NCBI GenBank assembly: GCA_958295925.1
Contig: CATQHL010000001.1
Location: forward strand, 1,005,931 to 1,069,930
Reading direction: 5' to 3'
DNA from: an uncultured Acidimicrobiales bacterium
GTDB taxonomy: Bacteria > Actinomycetota > Acidimicrobiia > Acidimicrobiales > CATQHL01
Length of the DNA stretch: 64,000 nucleotides
How positions within the stretch are numbered: position 1 is the first letter of the stretch; every line of letters begins with the position of its first letter. Under the pieces are notes generated by a model. That model saw only the letters and a program-made list of their open reading frames with translations. It had not been told where the DNA came from and did not search any database. This document shows, one piece after another, positions 58,238 through 64,000 of the stretch. The position numbers and the translations under genes are program-made.

Positions 58238-59566
58238 TCAGGGGCGGGCGCGGCCTTGGCCGGAGGGAGAGCGGGAGCCCACGGAAGCGAGCTCGACGCT
58301 CTGAGACGACGACGCCGTGAGGCGGCCGGCCTTCCAGGTGAGGCGAGTCGCGGGGGCGAAGGCCACTGCCTCGCGAACCGACGCGGCATCGATGGCCATG
58401 AAGTCGGCTGCCGACCCCGGGGAGGGTGAGGCGCTTGGCAGGCGCATGAGAGCCCGCGCCCTCGACGAAACGAACTCGAAAGCAGTCTCCGGGCGTTGAT
58501 GCCCGCCCGTAACCATCAAGGATGCCACCTCCAGCGGATCGCCCCTTCCCACGGGGTTGAATGGGTCTTGAACATTGTCCCCACCCGCAGCTACTCGCAC
58601 ACCCGCCTCCGCCAGAGCACCGAAAGCGGTGAATCCCCTGGGGGTGGACACCGGGTGCTCCCTGCCTTGCAGGAACAGGTTCGTAAGCGGAAGGGTTACC
58701 ACGTCGATCTCGGCCTCAGCCACGAGCGCGGCGACGCTGCGCTGGACGTCAACGGGCATCGACCCAAGGCTCACGCAGTGGCTGGCAGTCACCGCGTGCG
58801 GGAATTCCCTGTCGATTGCCAGCTTGGCCAGGGTCGCCAGAGTGCATACCGAGGGATCGAGTGTCTCGTCGATGTGCAGGTCCAAGCCAACCTCAGCGTC
58901 GGACGCCGCAGAGAGGCACTCCGCCACACACTCGGAGGGGCGCGGATCGATGGCCGGGGCGCCTCCCACAAGGTCTGCCCCAGCTTCGAGGGCCTCGGAA
59001 AGCGCTTGGCGGTTCTCCCGTCCCTCCGGGCCGGTCAGGGGAATGGAGACCAATGCTGCTATCTGTAAATCCAGACAGTGCTCGTAGCGGCGACGAACCT
59101 CGGCTAGTGCCTCCACGCTGCGGGCACCGATGTCGCTTCCCACATCGAGGTGGGTGCGCAGGGCGGTTACTCCCGACGCCATCGCGATCTCCAGCGCTCG
59201 ACAGGATCGCTCAATGGTGTCTTCGATGGCGTCTTCGATGGCGATTCCACTTTTTCTGTGCACCCAGGCTTCTATTGCGCCCATCAGGTCACCGGTCGGA
59301 TTGGCGATCCGACCAGCGGTGAGGGCCTTGTCGAGGTGGGCGTGGGGCTCGGCAAGAGCCGGCAGCAGAAGCATGCCATTGAGCTCGTACCGCTTCAGGC
59401 TCGACGATTTCAGCGAAGCACTCGACGGTTGGGCTCCGAAAGCCTCAGGCACGTCCTCTGAAACGCCGACGGGTCCAACCGTCGCCACCAGACCGTCTAC
59501 TACTTTCACGTCTACCCTGCTGCCGTCAGGCAAGAGGGCGTCAGCCAAAATGCAACTCCCAGACAT
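58238..59566 (-). CDS. cytosine deaminase-like amidohydrolase
   Basis: A 442-residue amidohydrolase. The metal motif reads EPHAHLDKAL, followed by LRTHLDVGSD, LDLHIDETLD (catalytic Glu), VTASHCVSLGS and AAGGDNVQDPFNPVGRGD, which match CodA and N-isopropylammelide/atrazine-type deaminases. It would hydrolyse an amine or amide group from a heterocycle such as a pyrimidine or triazine. The C-terminal tail is Ser-rich. ATG 59566 has a modest ribosome site. With the following luciferase-like gene it forms a two-gene leftward unit. Confidence 0.88.
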   Translation of the reverse strand: MSGSCILADALLPDGSRVDVKVVDGLVATVGPVGVSEDVPEAFGAQPSSASLKSSSLKRYELNGMLLLPALAEPHAHLDKALTAGRIANPTGDLMGAIEAWVHRKSGIAIEDAIEDTIERSCRALEIAMASGVTALRTHLDVGSDIGARSVEALAEVRRRYEHCLDLQIAALVSIPLTGPEGRENRQALSEALEAGADLVGGAPAIDPRPSECVAECLSAASDAEVGLDLHIDETLDPSVCTLATLAKLAIDREFPHAVTASHCVSLGSMPVDVQRSVAALVAEAEIDVVTLPLTNLFLQGREHPVSTPRGFTAFGALAEAGVRVAAGGDNVQDPFNPVGRGDPLEVASLMVTGGHQRPETAFEFVSSRARALMRLPSASPSPGSAADFMAIDAASVREAVAFAPATRLTWKAGRLTASSSQSVELASVGSRSPSGQGRARP

Positions 59567-59654
59567 TGGCTAGTAAGAATAGTCAGCAGGGCATTCGAGT
59601 CAGGGCGACAAACACCCCTCCCCCCTCCCGCGAAATCAGCACGCACATGCCAAA

Positions 59655-60260
59655 ATGTTGATCGTGCATGTGCTGGTGGTTCTCGCCGACGACCTGAAAC
59701 TGGCCCAGTATCCCGGAGGGCTTCGCAGGGCGCTCGATTGCGGCTTGGCCAAGGGTGGGCACGACGTGGACATCATCGATCTTCACGCCGACCGATTCGC
59801 GCCGACGATGACACAGGAGGGTCGCCGAAGCTACCACACCGACACTCCCTTGGCGGAGTCGGATGTCCAGGACTACGGGGCGCGGGTCCGCGCAGCCGAG
59901 GCGCTCGTGTTCGTGTATCGGGTGGGCTGGACGGGCATTCCAACCCGTCTAAAGGGCTTCGTCGATCGAACCTTTGCCCCGACCGTGGCTTTCAAACTCG
60001 TTGACGGCAAGGTGAGACGGGGACTTACCGACGTTCGGCGCCTGGTGCTGGTGGCCCTGCACGAGCAGGATCGCCGATCCGTTAGGCAGGGCAAGGACGT
60101 TGGGAGGAGAATCCTTTCACGAACCATGCGCCTTATTGTCAACACCCGCTGCAAGCGCCGCTACCTGGCTCTGTACAACTGCGAGTCTCGCACCGAGGAG
60201 GCCAAGTCGGTCAAGTTCGAGTATCTAAGGAAGGTAGAGAGGACGCTGGCGAGGCTGTGA
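59655..60260 (+). CDS. NAD(P)H-dependent oxidoreductase, flavodoxin-like fold
   Basis: A 201-residue flavodoxin-fold protein similar to the quinone oxidoreductase/Kef ancillary family. It shows a beta-strand start (VHVLVVLADDLKL), GHDVDIIDLHADRF, and VYRVGWTGIPTRLKGFVDRTF, where related enzymes usually have PxWWxGxPAxLKGWxDRV; the Trp-Trp pair that contacts the flavin is therefore altered. The start may be ATG 59655 or a GTG nine bases later. It overlaps the next gene in a GTGA arrangement, and the two proteins probably form a heterodimer. Confidence 0.82.
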   Translation: MLIVHVLVVLADDLKLAQYPGGLRRALDCGLAKGGHDVDIIDLHADRFAPTMTQEGRRSYHTDTPLAESDVQDYGARVRAAEALVFVYRVGWTGIPTRLKGFVDRTFAPTVAFKLVDGKVRRGLTDVRRLVLVALHEQDRRSVRQGKDVGRRILSRTMRLIVNTRCKRRYLALYNCESRTEEAKSVKFEYLRKVERTLARL

Positions 60261-60823
60261 GCACGCTCGTTGTGTTCTGTCATCCTCTCCCCGACAGTTT
60301 CTGCGCCGCCGTTGCCTCTCAGGTGATGAATTCGTTTACGAAGGCTGGCACCGAGACCAGGATGCTCGACCTGTACAAAGACGGTTTCGACGCAATCGGC
60401 GCACCGCCGGGACTGGTGGAAAAACACCGTCTGGCGCTCCGTTCGGCCAGCGGGCTGGTGCTGGTGTATCCCACCTGGTGGGGATCTCTGCCCGCTTTGC
60501 TGACGGGCTGGCTGGATCAGTTGCTGCCCTATGCGATGGGAGTGGGACGAGACGACGCTACGGAACTCCTTTCCGGCCTGGACTACCTGATTGCGGTTAC
60601 CACTCACGGCTCCACGAAGGTTGTCAACGTGATTCAAGGCGAGCCAGGTAGACACTTCCTGCGCCGCAGCCTCCATGCTCTCTGCCCACCCCGCTGCGGA
60701 ATGCGCTGGCTGGCCTTCTACGACTCAGACCGCTCAACCGAGAAGGACCGCAAGAACTTCCTGAATCGCGTGGACCGACGCATTACCTGGTTGATGAACC
60801 TCATGTTCGGCCATGCACGCTGA
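60257..60823 (+). CDS. NAD(P)H-dependent oxidoreductase, flavodoxin-like fold (second subunit)
   Basis: A 188-residue flavodoxin-fold oxidoreductase with TLVVFCHPLPDSFCAAVASQV at the N terminus and the intact flavin loop LVYPTWWGSLPALLTGWLDQLL. This is the canonical form of which the preceding protein is a divergent version. Start GTG 60257 overlaps the upstream stop by four bases. It likely binds FMN and transfers hydride to quinones or similar acceptors. The C terminus ends with a basic helix (NRVDRRITWLMNLMFGHAR) that could contact membrane. Confidence 0.85.
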   Translation: MSTLVVFCHPLPDSFCAAVASQVMNSFTKAGTETRMLDLYKDGFDAIGAPPGLVEKHRLALRSASGLVLVYPTWWGSLPALLTGWLDQLLPYAMGVGRDDATELLSGLDYLIAVTTHGSTKVVNVIQGEPGRHFLRRSLHALCPPRCGMRWLAFYDSDRSTEKDRKNFLNRVDRRITWLMNLMFGHAR

Positions 60824-60877
60824 GGGGCGCTCTTTTATAACAACAGTGGGAATTCAGCCGCCGACTGCTGACGTGTG

Positions 60878-62038
60878 TCAAGTTCCTTCGTTGAGAATCG
60901 ACAGGTACTTCTCATAGACATACAGCCGATTGCGGGACAAGCCTGTTATCTCTCGCGCTATTCCTATTTCCTCTAATAGCTGAACACCTGCCGAGGCTCC
61001 CGAAAAAGCAAGCCCGGTCACTTCCCGCATAGAGGAAATGCTTTGAAGAGGGTGCCTTATTAGAGCTTGATGAACGCGCAACGCCGAATTTGCCTTGCGG
61101 CCGGACTTGGTGATTTGCTCTCTGTCTGCCTCAATCATTGCCCGGAGATCTTGCGCTGTTGCAGCTGCAGCCTTTGCGGTCACCTTCACGCCTTCAAAAA
61201 AGAAAGCCAGCCAAGCCTCCCAGTCGCCCATTGTGCGGACCGTGTTCAGCAATTCGTAGTAACTCGAACGATTCTGCTTCAAGTACAGGCTCAGGTACAG
61301 CAGCGGGTCGCTCAACATCCCCGAACTGGAAAGCAGGAAAGTGATGAGAAGCCGCCCTATCCGGCCATTTCCGTCAAGGAATGGGTGGATGGTCTCGAGC
61401 TGAACGTGCGCCATCCCAATACGCACCAGCGGTGGCAACCCGTCATCGTCAGCGTGCAGGAACCTCTCCAGAGCGGCCATGCAGTCTTGAACATGCATGT
61501 GAGGAGGCGGAACAAAATTCGCATTCCCAGGACGACTGCCCCCTATCCAGACCAACGAGCGCCGGAATTCCCCTGGCATCTTGTCGCTGCCGCGGCCCTC
61601 CGAGAGCAGTTTCTCGTGAACTTCCCGAATCAAGCGATTCGAAAGCGGAAAGTCGTCCTCTCTCAAGCGTCGCAGACCGTGCTCAAGCGCCGCTACGCAG
61701 CGTAAGGTCTCGGCACTGTCGCCCGCTGGAACACCAGGGGCATCATCCCGCTCGTATCTCAAGAGGTCGGAAAGCGAGGACTGTGTTCCCTCTATCTGAG
61801 ATGAGAGCACGGCCTCCTTGCGAATGTAGAAGTACAGGAACAGCGCCTTGTCCGGTAATAGCACCGAGACCCCGTCGAGGCGACCAAGAGCCAAGATGGC
61901 TTCCTCGTAAGCCTTAAGCAACTCGCCTTCAAACGCAACGCGCGGTTCAGGAGGCAACGGAAAGGGCACGAACGCACGCACCTGCTCCCCTACGAACGTG
62001 CTGGTGACCTCGTATCGGCCTGTTGCTCCGCGTTGCAT
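60878..62038 (-). CDS. Fic family protein (predicted AMPylase) with N-terminal inhibitory motif
   Basis: A 386-residue Fic protein. The catalytic motif HPFLDGNGRIGR is complete, and SSQIEG near residue 80 matches the (S/T)xxxE(G/N) inhibitory helix, so it is a class II Fic protein with built-in autoinhibition. An N-terminal extension and a C-terminal winged-helix-like segment (RHPLQSISSMREVTGLAFSG) complete the usual DUF4172-like architecture. I start it at ATG 62038, preceded by GGGAG; a TTG at 62083 lies in repeat DNA. It probably AMPylates a target protein. It sits 152 bases from the type III restriction gene. Confidence 0.9.
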   Translation of the reverse strand: MQRGATGRYEVTSTFVGEQVRAFVPFPLPPEPRVAFEGELLKAYEEAILALGRLDGVSVLLPDKALFLYFYIRKEAVLSSQIEGTQSSLSDLLRYERDDAPGVPAGDSAETLRCVAALEHGLRRLREDDFPLSNRLIREVHEKLLSEGRGSDKMPGEFRRSLVWIGGSRPGNANFVPPPHMHVQDCMAALERFLHADDDGLPPLVRIGMAHVQLETIHPFLDGNGRIGRLLITFLLSSSGMLSDPLLYLSLYLKQNRSSYYELLNTVRTMGDWEAWLAFFFEGVKVTAKAAAATAQDLRAMIEADREQITKSGRKANSALRVHQALIRHPLQSISSMREVTGLAFSGASAGVQLLEEIGIAREITGLSRNRLYVYEKYLSILNEGT

Positions 62039-62055
62039 GAATCTCCCACCTGTGG

Positions 62056-62217
62056 CGCTATCGCGCAATTCGTAATAAGGCAACTGCTTATTACGAATTC
62101 AGCCTTAAATCATAACAAGGCTACCCGCTATCGCGCAACCCGTACTAAGGCAACCGCCTATTATGAATTCAGCCGTAAATCATAACAAGGCTACCCGCTA
62201 TCGCGCAACCCATACTT
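62056..62217. repeat. 70-bp tandem repeats between Fic and restriction genes
   Basis: Copies begin at 62056, 62126 and a partial third at 62196 with CGCTATCGCGCAA in each. The third copy is the coding end of the restriction gene (KYGLRDSG and its TAG). The first two therefore look like repeated duplicates of that gene's 3' end plus spacer. Copy one also contributes YELRDSATGG to a possible longer Fic start. Confidence 0.9.
62067..62099. other. perfect 13-bp hairpin inside the first tandem repeat
   Basis: AATTCGTAATAAG and CTTATTACGAATT are exact reverse complements around a GCAACTG loop. The copy at 62137 is degenerate. On the minus strand it could end the restriction-gene message or regulate the Fic gene. 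Confidence 0.7.
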
Positions 62218-64000
62218 CATAAGATTCATAAGTTGCGTCAAAGTGCGCAAATTAGCTGAGCACAGTCTAAAAGCTGAAATTTCACCTTGATTGACCCGTG
62301 CAAACCGCCAAGGCCTGCAAGTGGCCGAGCTGACTTGCAGACACCAACTTCTGATTGCTTCGTCCTTTGCCTGGGTATCTGGCCAAATGCGGCCTTTCGT
62401 TTCGATGATCCAGTTGACTTCGCCGTCACTGCTCGCCTGGACGATCGCCCAGTCCGGGTAGTAGAAACCGACCGCGCCTGAGGACTTGAGGTAGTCCACG
62501 CGAAAGGTCGTTGCGGCCCCACCCTGCTCGGTCGTAGCGAGGGACGCAAACCGCAGAACGTCGTCGGCACGGTTTAAAAACTCCGCGAAGCTTCGCTCGT
62601 AGTCGTTGTAGGTGGCCACGAAGTTGAAGACGGTCTTTTCGGCTTCCAACGCCGGAAGGTTGCGCCGCCAGATGAAGGGTCTCGTCTCCGACAGCCGATG
62701 CTCGGCGTTCGCAAACTCGATGCTCCGGCGCTCGACTGTAAGTTCGCCGATTTTTCTGGCCAGGAGCCCTGCAATTGCCTCCCGCGAATCGGAGCCGGAA
62801 AGGTGCGAGCGAATCCAGTCCTCCGCCAGGTTCACCTCACGCCCGAAACAACGCTTCTCAACGTATTCACGCACAATCGGGAGCAAGTCGGCGAAGCAAC
62901 CAGTGAGCCTTGCTGCGTCCATCACCTTGTTCGTTACGTCGGCCAGCGCATCTTGAACCATTAGCGGCTGAAGCTCAACGTCGTCTCGCCCTACTTCAGT
63001 CTCAGTAATGGCGTGATCCATCTTCAAATTGATTCGCTGACTTCCGCCTGCCCGGTCCAGTTCGGCAACGGCCTCAAACGAGTCGACGTTTAGTTCCGAG
63101 AGTTTGCGGCAGTTGCGCGTCAGGCTCGGCCTGGTGACAGGTATCACGATGTCGTATTTCAGCTTCTCCCGCACGGGCCCAATGACGACCGTCGAGGGCG
63201 GGTCTTGCGAGGACTCGGCAAAACCGACGCCCTCCCGCTCCAGCTCACGCCGCAGCAGGTCGAGCAGCCTGCGAGTTCCGAGCACCTCCAGCGTCTGCGT
63301 CCGATCAGGGCTGACGTTCGTCATCAGGCGCAGACCGCGCCCGATGACCTGCTCGGGCAGGATCTCCGCCTTCGCGGTGAACGGCCTCAGCCCCAGCACT
63401 ATCGACACTCCTCTAACGTCCCAGCCTTCGCGGAGCATCATCACGCTGACGATCACCTTGATTCTGCTTCCCGCCTCGTCTATGTCCCGCGCCGCTTGAC
63501 GGGCTTTCTCAAGGTCTTTCTTGGTGATTTCGCCTTTGCTGTCGGTGTGGATTACGAGCACTTCCGACTTCTTGAAGCCGAACTCCTTGTCGTTCAAGAA
63601 GAACTCCCCTATGGCATCCGCACAGGCGTTGTTCAAAGTCATCACAAAGAGCACCGAACGGGTTTGAAGCTTCCTGTAGGCGTCCTGATGTGCCTGCCAC
63701 CTCTTCACCGCAGCCCTCAACCAGTATTCGTACTTCTCGACCACGTTCGACCTAGTGACCTTTTCCGGATCTGCTGGGGGTTCGCCAAGTTCGTCTTGCA
63801 TGTTGACGATTAATGGGGCCTTGACTATGCGGTCTTCCACCGCCTGGGCCAGCGGGTAGTCCACCACCGTCCAGGGGAAGTACAGCCCGTTCCGATCTTT
63901 GGGGGTGGCCGTGAAGTCCAGCCAGGCGGCTATTCCCCTTGGCAGCGTTTCGTGGACTCCCTGCAGCGACTGGTTCCACTTCAGTTCTTCGGAGTGGACG
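62191..64000 (-). CDS. type III restriction endonuclease subunit/DEAD-box helicase, C-terminal part (cut by window edge)
   Basis: About 602 codons of the 3' part of a leftward gene. The visible start contains motif III LDFTATPKDRNGLYFPWTV, then VLFVMTLNNACADAIGEFF, VSVMMLREGWDVRGVSIV (motif V) and EQVIGRGLRLM (motif VI) of Res-type superfamily 2 helicases. The C-terminal nuclease domain has YYPDWAIV and NWIIETKGR, the PD-ExK core. The Walker A region lies beyond the window. It would be the translocating and cleaving subunit of a type III system; the methyltransferase partner is not in view and a Fic protein follows. Its ending residues KYGLRDSG are repeated in the tandem array. Confidence 0.9.
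   Translation of the reverse strand, partial: VHSEELKWNQSLQGVHETLPRGIAAWLDFTATPKDRNGLYFPWTVVDYPLAQAVEDRIVKAPLIVNMQDELGEPPADPEKVTRSNVVEKYEYWLRAAVKRWQAHQDAYRKLQTRSVLFVMTLNNACADAIGEFFLNDKEFGFKKSEVLVIHTDSKGEITKKDLEKARQAARDIDEAGSRIKVIVSVMMLREGWDVRGVSIVLGLRPFTAKAEILPEQVIGRGLRLMTNVSPDRTQTLEVLGTRRLLDLLRRELEREGVGFAESSQDPPSTVVIGPVREKLKYDIVIPVTRPSLTRNCRKLSELNVDSFEAVAELDRAGGSQRINLKMDHAITETEVGRDDVELQPLMVQDALADVTNKVMDAARLTGCFADLLPIVREYVEKRCFGREVNLAEDWIRSHLSGSDSREAIAGLLARKIGELTVERRSIEFANAEHRLSETRPFIWRRNLPALEAEKTVFNFVATYNDYERSFAEFLNRADDVLRFASLATTEQGGAATTFRVDYLKSSGAVGFYYPDWAIVQASSDGEVNWIIETKGRIWPDTQAKDEAIRSWCLQVSSATCRPWRFARVNQGEISAFRLCSANLRTLTQLMNLMKYGLRDSG

Overview
The window reads as part of a high-GC, Gram-positive-type actinobacterial chromosome, most likely from the Acidimicrobiia (a marine or sponge-associated relative is an inference, not a demonstration). 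Reasons: frequent GTG and TTG starts with strong AGGAGG sites, several luciferase-like flavin/F420-type oxidoreductases, lipoproteins with Thr-, Pro-, Ala- or Glu-rich spacers after the lipobox, and a DtxR/IdeR-like palindrome in front of bacterioferritin. No rRNA, tRNA, CRISPR array, insertion sequence or phage gene was found.

Layout. 1-4.1 kb: the start of a CocE-type hydrolase, an FMN-binding glutamate-synthase-like protein, an OLD-like AAA ATPase with a broken partner, and an AlkD-like DNA alkylation repair protein. 4.2-9.5 kb: a luciferase-like monooxygenase and a sulfonate/thiamine-precursor-type ABC importer (ATPase, two permeases, lipoprotein binding protein). 9.5-18.2 kb: a leftward block with citrate synthase, PrpF isomerase and an aconitase (a partial 2-methylcitrate-like set), a luciferase-like oxidoreductase, a two-domain rhodanese and a vWA lipoprotein. 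18.2-30.1 kb: a long leftward sugar or polyol catabolism block with many 4-base gene overlaps: class II aldolase, FGGY kinase, two Gfo/Idh dehydrogenases, sugar-phosphate isomerase-like protein, ureidoglycolate-lyase-like cupin, ribose-type ABC importer and aldehyde dehydrogenase. 30.3-30.8 kb: bacterioferritin with its promoter and operator.

30.8-44.1 kb is an accessory island. It opens with a graveyard of gene fragments (aldo/keto reductase, enolase-superfamily and cupin tails), then a 1183-residue Cys-rich, Thr-rich, fibronectin III and zinc-protease surface protein, two tandemly duplicated RCC1-like lipoproteins plus the stump of a third copy, a PhyH dioxygenase and a cupin, and a third divergent RCC1-like lipoprotein. 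Each RCC1-like protein has 14 Cys-paired blades, enough for two seven-bladed propellers, and all three genes carry the same approximately 115-bp 3' element. An 86-bp direct repeat of the cupin 3' end brackets 10.1 kb of the island. Transcripts in the island begin about 80% G+T and end 70-88% A+C on the coding strand, a compositional switch not evident in the neighbouring genes I read.

44.2-56.4 kb: a leftward block with a dipeptide-type ABC importer (binding protein with a coiled-coil spacer, two permeases, two ATPases), then a dimethylformamidase-like hydrolase in which small and large subunits appear fused, a phosphotriesterase-family hydrolase, an SDR dehydrogenase and an amidohydrolase; together they look like uptake and hydrolysis of an amide or ester compound. 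56.6-60.8 kb: an AhpD-like protein lacking part of its usual active site, another luciferase-like oxidoreductase, a cytosine-deaminase-like amidohydrolase and a pair of flavodoxin-fold oxidoreductases. 60.9-64 kb: a Fic AMPylase-type protein and the C-terminal part of a type III restriction/helicase subunit running off the right edge, separated by 70-bp tandem repeats.
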